From Cladorhizidae sp. MBARI D1340-BT2 (lineage: Eukaryota > Porifera > Demospongiae > Poecilosclerida > Cladorhizidae), in the NCBI GenBank assembly GCA_028752905.1, contig JAQNBH010000011.1, positions 6,456,125 through 6,520,124 of the forward strand: a stretch of 64,000 nt of DNA, given 5' to 3'. This document shows positions 31,967 through 43,743 of this stretch, piece by piece. The number at the start of each line of letters is the position of its first letter. The stretch's first letter is position 1. The notes below the pieces were generated by a model. The model had not been told where the DNA came from. It searched no databases and worked only from the letters and a program-made list of their open reading frames with translations. The position numbers and the translations under genes were made by a program.

Positions 31967-32280
31967 GTACCCAGTAGCTGGGCTCCTCATGAAGCAGGGC
32001 CTAGGCACCCAGTAGCTCCATTAAGCAGAACTTAGGCACTCGGTAGCTTGACACCCCATGAAGCATGGTATAGACACCCAGTTGTTGGGTCCTCATGAAG
32101 CAGGGATTAGGCACCCAGTAGTTGGGTTCTCTATGTAGCAGGGCCTGTCACCCAATAACTCAGGTATTCCCTCCCCTCCTCTCCCCCTTCGATGAAATAG
32201 GGCATAAGAACCCATTAGGTAAATTCTCTTGGCACCTAGTATCTGGATTCCCTATGAAGCAGAGCATAGACACCTTATCA
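31967..32280. repeat. degenerate minisatellite, about 40-50 bp unit
   Basis: About seven imperfect units around CACCCAGTAGCTGGGCTCCT CATGAAGCAGGG. Spacing is irregular and the last units are diverged. Confidence 0.8.
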
Positions 32281-32757
32281 TAATTAAAGGATTTTTTTTG
32301 TAGATCTCATTGACGACAATTACTGTATTCTGTAAATTTTTCCATTGCAGCAAGAGGGGTAGTATTTTTCAAATAGAGTAGGGTTAGAAGCAGGTTCTAC
32401 TTGTATTGTGTAAACTCTAGCCTAGTTAACACAATTTATTAGTGGTGAGTTCTATGAAAAAAGTACCCAATTTCAAATTGTGTGGTGTCATTGGGAACAT
32501 GAAAAATACATGCACAGGTAATTTCCTAAGTAAAACGGCGAATTTGTGTGGTATCCTTGATAATGTGAAAAATGCATGCACAGGCATAATCCCTAAACAA
32601 AATGAATGACTAACTGGCCGACAGTGTCAAGTGCTATGCCATTCATTTGCACCCCAATCCCAAATCTGACATGCCCCCCCATCACAAATCTGACATGCCC
32701 ATGACCTTACTTGTAAATGGAGTCTTTAAATCATAATGTCCATGCTGCAGAGTAGAT
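32281..32757. other. no gene seen; dispersed repeat
   Basis: Two similar stretches with CATGAAAAATACATGCACAGG (about 32500) and GTGAAAAATGCATGCACAGG (about 32567), and the repeat shared with 30480-30720. AGAT at 32754-32757 borders the gypsy array. Confidence 0.4.
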
Positions 32758-33095
32758 TGTCACAGGGTGTCCCTGGACAAGACTCTAACTGAACCCTTAC
32801 ACAGTAATCATATTGCACACACTGATTACTGTCATGCAGTCCGTTGTTAATTAATTGTGAATGTGTATTTAATGACTGCCATTGCATGTTTAGTCTGACT
32901 GGTCCCTATAAAAGGAACCTAGTTAGAGTTACCAAGAGAGTTCTTTGCGAGCATACAGCTGTCTATCTTATGTATATAACTTTGGCCATAAAGGTCTTTG
33001 AGACAACATCTGAATTAGACCTGTATGTCTACCTGGTGGCAGCTTTACCAGTTAACTGTTACATCGTTGGGTGATATCCGAGTCACCCTGCAACA
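32758..33095 (+). repeat. LTR 1 of the tandem gypsy array (338 bp)
   Basis: TGTCACAGGG...CCCTGCAACA, with standard TG..CA ends. TATAAAAG at 32907 is a good TATA box. By eye it is identical to LTR 2. The left flank is TAGAT; the array's right flank is CAGAT, an imperfect 5-bp target duplication. Confidence 0.93.
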
Positions 33096-33135
33096 ACAGG
33101 TGGCAGCAGTGGGATACTGCCAACCGATATCAGCC

Positions 33136-33405
33136 GTCGTGTAGCCAATCCTCCTTACAGGAACTGCACAAACAGATACCGTCGTGTAGCCAATCCTCCT
33201 TACAGGAACTGCACAAACAGATACCGTCATGTAGCCAATCCTCCGTACAGGATCTGCACAAACAGATACCTTCGTGTAGCCAATCCTCCATACAGGAACT
33301 GCACAAACAGATACCGTCATGTAGCCAATCCTCCATACAGGAGCTGCACAAATAGATAATGTCATGTAGCCAATCCTCCGTACAGGATCTGCACAAACTG
33401 ATTCA
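33136..33405 (+). repeat. six 45-bp repeats in the element leader (copy 1)
   Basis: Six units of GTGTAGCCAATCCTCC.TACA GGA(A/T)CTGCACAAACAGATACC. The 45-bp period is a multiple of three, so both strands are open over it, but it lies before gag and is more likely leader RNA. An identical block is in copy 2. Confidence 0.9.
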
Positions 33406-33564
33406 ACAGTACCGTTAATCACTATTACCGGAACCAGTGTAGAGCCACTAGTCAAGATCAATGACAGACAGCACTACTAACAGTACCTACAATCTGAGGA
33501 CCCGTCCAGTCAATGAAGATGAGTCTACATCCACCTCAATGTCGAGGACAGAGAGTACAGGCCA

Positions 33565-34842
33565 GTGCCCATTCAAATGAATTTGCAACCCACTGAAGGG
33601 CAGAGGACTTTGCCAGACGCTGGATCAACAGGATTCTCAGGAGGAAGTACATACCAGCCCCCTTGGTATGGACAGGACCCAATGTCCCCAAACCCAACTA
33701 CATGTACTATGATGTACCACCAAATGCAGATGATGCAAACCATGATGGAAGGACAGAGATTAGCAGCAGAACGACGTCAGACAGAAGAACGGGAATGTAG
33801 AGAAGCTCAGAGGAGAGAAGAGATAAAAGTACAAGAACAGAAAGACGAGCAGTAAGAGCGGCGCTGGATGCAATTACTGGCCCAAACCACTGAGCGTAGT
33901 GCCATAGAGTCCCCACGTCCGTCTACCAGCACTCCCGACCGAGTAAACCGATTCCGAAAGCTAGAACCTCAAGAAGACGTTAAATCATATTTCATGGCCT
34001 TTGAAGCACACATGGAGTGCTATGCATTACCCAAGACACAATGGAACCGAAACCTGGTACCTATCCTTACTCCGGAAGCAACACGAGTCTATGTCTCGTT
34101 GGATCCAGACGATCGACAAGACTATGACACCTTGAAGGTTGCCCTGTTTGCCCACTACTGAATTACCAGGGAAACTTACAGATTGGAGATGGATCAGCTC
34201 AGACGCAAGCCTGAGGAAACCTGGAGTACCTGCAGCCAGAAGCATTTACACCTATCTACCAAATGGGCCGAGGGGAGTACATCAGCCAATAGAACTGGGT
34301 TGAATTGATGCTATACAGAAATTAATGCCCAGACCAAGCCACGTATGTCCGAGACCGAAAGCCAACCTCCTTAGAGGGAGCAACCAGTTTGGCTGATGAC
34401 TTTGTCATTACCAGAGGATGGATTTATGATGCAACCTCCGAAAATGACAGAGACCCCATGCAAGGAAAACATAGACATTGCCATAATGTGGAGCAAATCA
34501 CTCTGTCCAAGCATGGAGAAGGACGATCAAAGACTCCACCACCTGCCGAAAAGACTACAGGAAAGACCAAGATGAATCGCCGGTTCCTCCCTCCGTTTGA
34601 TGAGAAGAATCGCCCTCGCTTGCTTTAACTGTAACAAATACGGACACTTCTCGGCGGAATGTCACGATCCAAGAAAGAAAACAACCAAACCGAGGCTGGA
34701 GAGTGTCAACCTAGCTCAACCACTGACCAACCGGCAAGAAGTTGACCTGGTCTCAACTGAAGTGAACCGTCAGACACTAGTGACCGGCAGAATTAACGAC
34801 CAACCCGTGAGCACGACACTGGTGCTGAGAGAACACTCGTAG
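33565..34842 (+). pseudogene. gag: Gag and CCHC zinc knuckle (copy 1)
   Basis: Pieces: a Met/Gln-rich N-terminal part with an EERECREAQRREE charged helix (33565-33855, stop TAA), then capsid-like FRKLEPQEDVKSYFMAFEAH (about 33940-34010) to a TGA at 34159, a decayed stretch, and CFNCNKYGHFSAEC (about 34624-34665), a canonical CX2CX4HX4C knuckle. The stop after the Gln-rich helix looks like CAA or CAG to TAA, and the TGA like a CGA that mutated. Both are shared with copy 2. Confidence 0.8.
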
Positions 34843-35441
34843 ACAGCACCCTAATACCTGAACATGACAAGACTGGAATCACCATTCGAGTAAGGGCTTT
34901 CAATGGCACCATTACTGAGTTGGCTCTTGCCAGAGCCAGATTCAAGGTCGGCGACTGTACCGAAGACCTGATAGTGGTAGCTCAACCCAATCTGGGTTAC
35001 GATGCACTCCTGGGCACCGACTTCCCAGATCTCTGGGGAATGGGAAAAAGATTGCTATACACTGAACTAGTAAATATGGCACAGACCCGATCCCAAAGCA
35101 AAGAATCCCTATCGGATAACTTCCATGAGCACCCAGCTGAAGAGCTTGACACTGACACCGACTCTGAAACAGAGAGCATGGAAGATGGTGAGCAATCATG
35201 GGGGGAACAGATGTCCAACCCCTCTCTGCAAAAAACGGAGCAGTCGGAAACAGAAGATGATCCACCCAAGAGCAGAGCCAGCAAAGGTGAGAAACGGGCC
35301 CTGTTCATGACAAACCAAGAGGACCATCCACTGGATCATAACCGCCCAGAGTTCCAGAAGGAACAACAGCATGATGAATCATTGCACCCATGTTGGGAGA
35401 AGGCACAACAACCAGACTCGGACTTCAACGATCCAAGATAA
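34815..35441 (+). pseudogene. aspartic protease and acidic linker (copy 1)
   Basis: HDTGAERTLVDSTLI at about 34814-34860 carries the protease DTG. The same frame continues to ALLGTDFPDLWG (about 35005-35040), which closes retropepsins. An acidic Ser/Glu linker follows. The knuckle frame and protease frame are offset by a small deletion just before DTG, which copy 2 shares. Confidence 0.75.
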
Positions 35442-35444
35442 CCT

Positions 35445-36514
35445 CTTATGGAGTTAGACAGAGGATCGAATGGGAGAGCCACTGCTACAATTACTCATAC
35501 CCAAGAAACACCGAACCCTTGTCCTATCCCTAGCCCACCGACCAGGACATCTGGGAAGAGACAGGTCCACACAACGGATATTGGATGACTATTTTTTTGC
35601 CAGGAGTATACACGGACGTCAAGAAGCTATGTGAAGCATGCCCGGATTGCCAAAAGACAGCACCCCAGCATAAACAAAGAGCTCCATTACGACCAATGCC
35701 AGTGATTGACACTCCATACTACCGAATTGTAATGGACCTAGTAGGACCTCTACCTCGAACCAATGCAGGGAACTGATTCATCCTAGTGGTAATAGACTAT
35801 GCCACCCGTTGGCCTGAGGCGATTCCCCTACAGCAGACTGACAGTCTGACAATAGACGAAGCACTGATGGTACTATTCACTCAGTTGGGAGTACCTGAGG
35901 AAATAGTAACCGACTGCGGTGCAAACCTGATCAGCTGACTCATGAAGGAACTCCACAGACTCATGGGAATCTGAGGACTAAGGACAACTCCCTACCACCC
36001 CGAAACGGATGGCATGGTGGAGAGGTTCAACTCCACCATGAAAACAATGACGAAGAAAACTCTCAAGCAGTGGAAAGGACAATGGGATCTGGCTCTACCA
36101 CACATACTGGGAGAGTACAGGCGGGCCCCACATGAAACAACTGGGTTTACACCCTCCGAGTTACTATATGGTCATCAAATTAGAGGACCACTGCAAGTAC
36201 TAAGGGCAAGATGGACATCGACCACTTCCGTAGCGAACGATGTAGTAACTTATATAACCACAATCCAAGATCGACTAGAACACTTGCAGGACCTCTCCAG
36301 AAAGCAAGAAGAGATTAAGAAGGCAAGACATAAGGAATATCACGATCGGAAGGCCAAACTGAGGACGTTCAGGCCTGGAGAACTGGTTCTAGTAAGAACA
36401 CCGCAGTCTGGACCAAAACTCTTAACCGAGTGGGACGGCCCATATGCCATACTCAACAGGGTTGATGAAACAACCTATGAACTGAGCATACCTGATCACC
36501 CCGGAGAAAGGTGA
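35445..36514 (+). pseudogene. integrase lying upstream of RT (copy 1)
   Basis: HHCC region: HRPGHLGR-like text (about 35540) and CEACPDCQK (about 35632-35660). Core: MDLVGPLP (first Asp, about 35735), VTDCGANLIS (second Asp, about 35910), and TDGMVERFN (Glu, about 36010-36035). GPY module: EWDGPYAILNRV (about 36430-36465). In-frame TGA stops at 35774, 35936 and 35972 all sit where Arg is expected, consistent with CGA to TGA decay. Copy 1 also has a 2-nt deletion near 35455 relative to copy 2. Confidence 0.88.
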
Positions 36515-38040
36515 AGCGACACATAAATTTGCTGAAGGAGTTTCACTCTCCCATGGCAGCATGCTTTGTCTTCACAGAAGTAACAGATGAGGATGGCTTC
36601 ACCCATCCAGATGAAGAAAACAGGATAACCATCAACCCAGAACTGACAGAAACCGAAGAAGAAATGCTGAGAAAATTGCTGAAGGATCACAACCAGATTT
36701 TTGGACACGGGTGTGCCAGAGATGCAGAGATCAGACTAGAGACAGGAGAGGCTTACCCGATTAGTAGGCCACCGTATCGACTGGATACAAAACGACTGAA
36801 AACTATGGATGGAGAAGTTAGAAGGTTGCTGGAGCTGGGAATTATACAACCATCAAGAAGCCCCTGGGCCTCCCCAGCTCTCCTAGTCCCTAGTCAGTCG
36901 GGGGAAAAGCGGAGGGGGTGTACGCCTCTGTATTGACTATCGAAAAATCAACGCAATAACGAAGTCTGATCCATTTCCACTGCCACGAATCAACGAGCTG
37001 CTGGACAAACTAGGACGGGCAACACACATCTCCACATTAGACTTGGCTAGAGGTTACCACCAAGTGAACGTTCACTCAACATCCATACCGAAGACAGCAT
37101 TCACTACACCCCATGGGAAGTGGGAATATCTCCGGATGCCCTTTGGACTTAAGAATGCTCCTTCTGTCTTCCAAAGACTGATGAATGGACTCCTGGCAGA
37201 CCTAGCAGACTTTGCAGCAGTGTATATCGACGACATTGTGGTGTTCAGTGAAGGATTCGACACACACCTGGAGCACCTAAAGGTGGTCCTACACCAATTC
37301 GAGACAGCAGGCTTGACTCTGAAGGCATCAAAGTGCACATTTTCCAGCCCAGACTGCCAATATCTAGGCCACCGAGTAGGAGGAGGAAGAGTCAAACCAT
37401 TACAAGCTAAGATCGAAGCAATGTCGAGATACATTCGACCAGTTAAGAAGAAGGATATCCGAGCCTTTCTAGGCCTGGCTAACTACTATAGGAGGTTTAT
37501 CCCCAGTTTTGGAACCATAGCCGTGCCCCTAACAGATTCCACAAGAAAAGCGGCTCCTGATAAAATAAACTAGACACCGGAGAAGATAGCCGCAGTTCAT
37601 CATATCAAAACCACCCTTACAGGAGATGCTGTACTACTAAGCCCAAATGAGGAGAAGACTTTTCTATTGCATACCAATGTTTCAGGAGTAGGTATCGGAG
37701 CAGTCCTCAGCCAGGAGGGACATGATGGAACAGACCAACCAGTGGTATACTATTCAAGGAAACTGAAGGATGCTGAAACCCGATATACTGTGACAGAACA
37801 AGAGTGCTTGGCCGTAGTAGAAGCTGTACGACACTTCCGAGTATACCTCAGCGGAGTGCCTTTACGATCATCACTGACCATAGCAGCCTGAAATATCTAG
37901 AGTCAATGAAGGATGAAAATGGACGGCTAGCCAGATGGGCCCTCACCCTACAACCGTACCTCTATGAAGTGCAACACCGACCCGGAGCACAGAACACTAA
38001 CGCCGACGGGATGTCCAGGCAGTCGTGGAACTCATGCGAA
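36511..38040 (+). pseudogene. reverse transcriptase and RNase H (copy 1)
   Basis: RT: RRLLELGIIQPSRSPWASPA (about 36820), CIDYRKINAI (about 36930), STLDLARGYHQV (about 37035), MPFGLKNAPSVFQ (about 37135), AVYIDDIVVFS (about 37218-37250). After LANYYRRFIPSFG comes a TAG at 37571 in place of the expected Trp. RNase H: HTNVSGVGIGAVLSQ (about 37668), EQECLAVVEAVRHF (about 37797), ITDHSSLKYL (about 37868), NADGMSRQ (about 37999). RNase H is the last domain before the purine tract and LTR. Frameshifts near 36896 and 37860. Confidence 0.92.
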
Positions 38041-38080
38041 CCACACCCAGAAGATCAACCTCAAGAGAAGAAGGAGGGAA

Positions 38081-38418
38081 TGTCACAGGGTGTCCCTGGA
38101 CAAGACTCTAACTGAACCCTTACACAGTAATCATATTGCACACACTGATTACTGTCATGCAGTCCGTTGTTAATTAATTGTGAATGTGTATTTAATGACT
38201 GCCATTGCATGTTTAGTCTGACTGGTCCCTATAAAAGGAACCTAGTTAGAGTTACCAAGAGAGTTCTTTGCGAGCATACAGCTGTCTATCTTATGTATAT
38301 AACTTTGGCCATAAAGGTCTTTGAGACAACATCTGAATTAGACCTGTATGTCTACCTGGTGGCAGCTTTACCAGTTAACTGTTACATCGTTGGGTGATAT
38401 CCGAGTCACCCTGCAACA
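38081..38418 (+). repeat. LTR 2, shared by both copies (338 bp)
   Basis: It is preceded by the purine tract AAGAGAAGAAGGAGGGAA. TATA box at 38230. By eye identical to LTR 1. It serves as 3' LTR of copy 1 and 5' LTR of copy 2. Confidence 0.93.
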
Positions 38419-38458
38419 ACAGGTGGCAGCGGTGGGATACTGCCAACCGATATCAGCC

Positions 38459-38728
38459 GTCGTGTAGCCAATCCTCCTTACAGGAACTGCACAAACAGAT
38501 ACCGTCGTGTAGCCAATCCTCCTTACAGGAACTGCACAAACAGATACCGTCATGTAGCCAATCCTCCGTACAGGATCTGCACAAACAGATACCTTCGTGT
38601 AGCCAATCCTCCATACAGGAACTGCACAAACAGATACCGTCATGTAGCCAATCCTCCATACAGGAACTGCACAAATAGATAATGTCATGTAGCCAATCCT
38701 CCGTACAGGATCTGCACAAACTGATTCA
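38459..38728 (+). repeat. six 45-bp leader repeats (copy 2)
   Basis: Same block as 33136-33405, differing by about one base (the fifth unit reads GGAACTG where copy 1 has GGAGCTG). Confidence 0.9.
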
Positions 38729-38887
38729 ACAGTACCGTTAATCACTATTACCGGAACCAGTGTAGAGCCACTAGTCAAGATCAATGACAGACAGCACTAC
38801 TAACAGTACCTACAATCTGAGGACCCGTCCAGTCAATGAAGATGAGTCTACATCCACCTCAATGTCGAGGACAGAGAGTACAGGCCA

Positions 38888-40165
38888 GTGCCCATTCAAA
38901 TGAATTTGCAACCCACTGAAGGGCAGAGGACTTTGCCAGACGCTGGATCAACAGGATTCTCAGGAGGAAGTACATACCAGCCCCCTTGGTATGGACAGGA
39001 CCCAATGTCCCCAAACCCAACTACATGTACTATGATGTACCACCAAATGCAGATGATGCAAACCATGATGGAAGGACAGAGATTAGCAGCAGAACGACGT
39101 CAGACAGAAGAACGGGAATGTAGAGAAGCTCAGAGGAGAGAAGAGATAAAAGTACAAGAACAGAAAGACGAGCAGTAAGAGCGGCGCTGGATGCAATTAC
39201 TGGCCCAAACCACTGAGCGTAGTGCCATAGAGTCCCCACGTCCGTCTACCAGCACTCCCGACCGAGTAAACCGATTCCGAAAGCTAGAACCTCAAGAAGA
39301 CGTTAGATCATATTTCATGGCCTTTGAAGCACACATGGAGTGCTATGCATTACCCAAGACACAATGGAACCGAAACCTGGTACCTATCCTTACTCCGGAA
39401 GCAACACGAGTCTATGTCTCGTTGGATCCAGACGATCGACAAGACTATGACACCTTGAAGGTTGCCCTGTTTGCCCACTACTGAATTACCAGGGAAACTT
39501 ACAGATTGGAGATAGATCAGCTCAGACGCAAGCCTGAGGAAACCTGGAGTACCTGCAGCCAGAAGCATTTACACCTATCTACCAAATGGGCCGAGGGGAG
39601 TACATCAGCCAATAGAACTGGGTTGAATTGATGCTATACAGAAATTAATGCCCAGACCAAGCCACGTATGTCCGAGACCGAAAGCCAACCTCCTTAGAGG
39701 GAGCAACCAGTTTGGCTGATGACTTTGTCATTACCAGAGGATGGATTTATGATGCAACCTCCGAAAATGACAGAGACCCCATGCAAGGAAAACATAGACA
39801 TTGCCATAATGTGGAGCAAATCACTCTGTCCAAGCATGGAGAAGGACGATCAAAGACTCCACCACCTGCCGAAAAGACTACAGGAAAGACCAAGATGAAT
39901 CGCCGGTTCCTCCCTCCGTTTGATGAGAAGAATCGCCCTCGCTTGCTTTAACTGTAACAAATACGGACACTTCTCGGCGGAATGTCACGATCCAAGAAAG
40001 AAAACAACCAAACCGAGGCTGGAGAGTGTCAACCTAGCTCAACCACTGACCAACCGGCAAGAAGTTGACCTGGTCTCAACTGAAGTGAACCGTCAGACAC
40101 TAGTGACCGGCAGAATTAACGACCAACCCGTGAGCACGACACTGGTGCTGAGAGAACACTCGTAG
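38888..40165 (+). pseudogene. gag: Gag and CCHC knuckle (copy 2)
   Basis: Counterpart of 33565-34842 with the same TAA and TGA stops (39176, 39482). One residue change in the capsid-like part (EDVRSYF against EDVKSYF). Confidence 0.8.
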
Positions 40166-40764
40166 ACAGCACCCTAATATCTGAACATGACAAGACTGGA
40201 ATCACCATTCGAGTAAGGGCTTTCAATGGCACCATTACTGAGTTGGCTCTTGCCAGAGCCAGATTCAAGGTCGGCGACTGTACCGAAGACCTGATAGTGG
40301 TAGCTCAACCCAATCTGGGTTACCATGCACTCCTGGGTACCGACTTCCCAGATCTCTGGGGAATGGGAAAAAGATTGCTATACACTGAACTAGTAAATAT
40401 GGCACAGACCCGATCCCAAAGCAAAGAATCTCTATCGGATAACTTCCATGAGCACCCAGCTGAAGAGCTTGACACTGACACCGACTCTGAAACAGAGAGC
40501 ATGGAAGATGGTGAGCAATCATGGGGGGAACCGATGTCCAACCCCTCTCTGCAAAAAACGGAGCAGTCGGAAACAGAAGATGATCCACCCAAGAGCAGAG
40601 CCAGCAAAGGTGAGAAACGGGCCCTGTTCATGACAAACCAAGAGGACCATCCACTGGATCATAACCGCCCAGAGTTCCAGAAGGAACAACAGCATGATGA
40701 ATCATTGCACCCATGTTGGGAGAAGGCACAACAACCAGACTCGGACTTCAACGATCCAAGATAA
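40138..40764 (+). pseudogene. protease and linker (copy 2)
   Basis: Counterpart of 34815-35441. It retains DTGAERT and ALLGTDFPDLWG, with Asp to His just before the latter (LGYHALLG). Confidence 0.75.
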
Positions 40765-40769
40765 CCTCT

Positions 40770-41839
40770 TATGGAGGAAGACAGAGAGGATCGAATGGGA
40801 GAGCCACTGCTACAATTACTCATACCCAAGAAACACCGAACCCTTGTCCTATCCCTAGCCCACCGACCAGGACATCTGGGAAGAGACAGGACCACACAAC
40901 GGATATTGGATGACTATTTTTTTGCCAGGAGTATACACGGACGTCAAGAAGCTATGTGAAGCATGCCCGGATTGCCAAAAGACAGCACCCCAGCATAAAC
41001 AAAGAGCTCCATTACGACCAATGCCAGTGATTGACACTCCATACTACCGAATTGTAATGGACCTAGTAGGACCTCTACCTCGAACCAATGCAGGGAACTG
41101 ATTCATCCTAGTGGTAATAGACTATGCCACCCGTTGGCCTGAGGCGATTCCCCTACAGCAGACTGACAGTCTGACAATAGACGAAGCACTGATGGTACTA
41201 TTCACTTAGTTGGGAGTACCTGAGGAAATAGTAACCGACTGTGGTGCAAACCTGATCAGCTGACTCATGAAGGAACTCCACAGACTCATGGGAATCTGAG
41301 GACTAAGGACAACTCCCTACCACCCCGAAACGGATGGCATGGTGGAGAGGTTCAACTCCACCATGAAAACAATGACGAAGAAAACTCTCAAGCAGTGGAA
41401 AGGACAATGGGATCTGGCTCTACCACACATACTGGGAGAGTACAGGCGGGCCCCACATGAAACAACTGGGTTTACACCCTCCGAGTTACTATATGGTCAT
41501 CAAATTAGAGGACCACTGCAAGTACTAAGGGCAAGATGGACATCGACCACTTCCGTAGCGAACGATGTAGTAACTTATATAACCACAATCCAAGATCGAC
41601 TAGAACACTTGCAGTACCTCTCCAGAAAGCAAGAAGAGATTAAGAAGGCAAGACATAAGGAATATCACGATCGGAAGGCCAAACTGAGGACGTTCAGGCC
41701 TGGAGAACTGGTTCTAGTAAGAACACCGCAGTCTGGACCAAAACTCTTAACCGAGTGGGACGGCCCATATGCCATACTCAACAGGGTTGATGAAACAACC
41801 TATGAACTGAGCATACCTGATCACCCCGGAGAAAGGTGA
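40770..41839 (+). pseudogene. integrase upstream of RT (copy 2)
   Basis: Counterpart of 35445-36514. The N-terminal part is better preserved (HRPGHLGRDRTTQRIL from 40861). Shared TGA stops plus the private TAG at 41207. Confidence 0.88.
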
Positions 41840-43365
41840 AGCGACACATAAATTTGCTGAAGGAGTTTCACTCTCCCATGGCAGCATGCTTTGTCTTCAC
41901 AGAAGTAACAGATGAGGATGGCTTCACCCATCCAGATGAAGAAAACAGGATAACCATCAACCCAGAACTGACAGAAACCGAAGAAGAAATGCTGAGAAAA
42001 TTGCTGAAGGATCACAACCAGATTTTTGGACACGGGTGTGCCAGAGATGCAGAGATCAGACTAGAGACAGGAGAGGCTTACCCGATTAGTAGGCCACCGT
42101 ATCGACTGGATACAAAACGACTGAAAACTATGGATGGAGAAGTTAGAAGGTTGCTGGAGCTGGGAATTATACAACCATCAAGAAGCCCCTGGGCCTCCCC
42201 AGCTCTCCTAGTCCCTAGTCAGTCGGGGGAAAAGCGGAGGGGGTGTACGCCTCTGTATTGACTATCGAAAAATCAACGCAATAACGAAGTCTGATCCATT
42301 TCCACTGCCACGAATCAACGAGCTGCTGGACAAACTAGGACGGGCAACACACATCTCCACATTAGACTTGGCTAGAGGTTACCACCAAGTGAACGTTCAC
42401 TCAACATCCATACCGAAGACAGCATTCACTACACCCCATGGGAAGTGGGAATATCTCCGGATGCCCTTTGGACTTAAGAATGCTCCTTCTGTCTTCCAAA
42501 GACTGATGAATGGACTCCTGGCAGACCTAGCAGACTTTGCAGCAGTGTATATCGACGACATTGTGGTGTTCAGTGAAGGATTCGACACACACCTGGAGCA
42601 CCTAAAGGTGGTCCTACACCAATTCGAGACAGCAGGCTTGACTCTGAAGGCATCAAAGTGCACATTTTCCAGCCCAGACTGCCAATATCTAGGCCACCGA
42701 GTAGGAGGAGGAAGAGTCAAACCATTACAAGCTAAGATCGAAGCAATGTCGAGATACATTCGACCAGTTAAGAAGAAGGATAACCGGGCCTTTCTAGGCC
42801 TGGCTAACTACTATAGGAGGTTTATCCCCAGTTTTGGAACCATAGCCGTGCCCCTAACAGATTCCACAAGAAAAGCGGCTCCTGATAAAATAAACTAGAC
42901 ACCGGAGAAGATAGCCGCAGTTCATCATATCAAAACCACCCTTACAGGAGATGCTGTACTACTAAGCCCAAATGAGGAGAAGACTTTTCTATTGCATACC
43001 AATGTTTCAGGAGTAGGTATCGGAGCAGTCCTCAGCCAGGAGGGACATGATGGAACAGACCAACCAGTGGTATACTATTCAAGGAAACTGAAGGATGCTG
43101 AAACCCGATATACTGTGACAGAACAAGAGTGCTTGGCCGTAGTAGAAGCTGTACGACACTTCCGAGTATACCTCAGCGGAGTGCCTTTACGATCATCACT
43201 GACCATAGCAGCCTGAAATATCTAGAGTCAATGAAGGATGAAAATGGACGGCTAGCCAGATGGGCCCTCACCCTACAACCGTACCTCTATGAAGTGCAAC
43301 ACCGACCCGGAGCACAGAAAACTAATGCCGACGGGATGTCCAGGCAGTCGTGGAACTCATGCGAA
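41836..43365 (+). pseudogene. RT and RNase H (copy 2)
   Basis: Counterpart of 36511-38040 with the same YIDD, the same TAG (42896) and the same frameshifts. Ile to Asn at KKDNRAFLG. Confidence 0.92.
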
Positions 43366-43405
43366 CCACACCCAGAAGATCAACCTCAAGAGAAGAAGGA
43401 GGAAA

Positions 43406-43743
43406 TGTCACAGGGTGTCCCTGGACAAGACTCTAACTGAACCCTTACACAGTAATCATATTGCACACACTGATTACTGTCATGCAGTCCGTTGTTAATT
43501 AATTGTGAATGGGTATTTAATGACTGCCATTGCATGTTTAGTCTGACTGGTCCCTATAAAAGGAACCTAGTTAGAGTTACCAAGAGAGTTCTTTGCGAGC
43601 ATACAGCTGTCTATCTTATGTATATAACTTTGGCCATAAAGGTCTTTGAGACAACATCTGAATTAGACCTGTATGTCTACCTGGTGGCAGCTTTACCAGT
43701 TAACTGTTACATCGTTGGGTGATATCCGAGTCACCCTGCGACA
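43406..43743 (+). repeat. LTR 3 of the array (338 bp)
   Basis: Differs from LTRs 1 and 2 at two sites seen by eye (GAATGGGTAT for GAATGTGTAT; GCGACA for GCAACA). TATA box at 43555. Followed by CAGAT. Confidence 0.93.

Larger units (their letters stand above)
32758..38418 (+). mobile_element. gypsy element with integrase-before-RT order, copy 1
   Basis: LTR (32758-33095), internal region (33096-38080), LTR (38081-38418, shared with copy 2). Domain order by position: leader repeats, gag, CCHC knuckle, protease, integrase, RT, RNase H, purine tract, LTR. Known: this order (IN upstream of RT, nothing after RH) is that of the Gmr1 group within Ty3/gypsy. At least seven in-frame stops and several frameshifts make it inactive. 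Confidence 0.9.
38081..43743 (+). mobile_element. gypsy element with integrase-before-RT order, copy 2
   Basis: Internal region 38419-43405 (4987 bp against 4985 in copy 1), LTR 43406-43743. Nearly identical to copy 1, with scattered substitutions. It shares all the stops and frameshifts noted for copy 1, has one extra (TAG at 41207, where copy 1 has CAG), and keeps 2 nt that copy 1 lost near 35455. Confidence 0.9.

Noticed and set aside
33136..33405. CRISPR-like array of regular direct repeats
   Set aside because: Units are contiguous 45-bp repeats without unique spacers, in a eukaryotic retroelement leader.
33045..33461. 138-codon minus-strand frame of repeated RRIGYMTVSVCAVP
   Set aside because: Antisense of the 45-bp leader repeat of the gypsy element; the same appears at 38368-38784.
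33853..37573. Alternative genetic code or stop readthrough to explain repeated in-frame stops
   Set aside because: TGA, TAA and TAG all occur, together with frameshifts; host exons use normal stops. Pseudogene decay is simpler.
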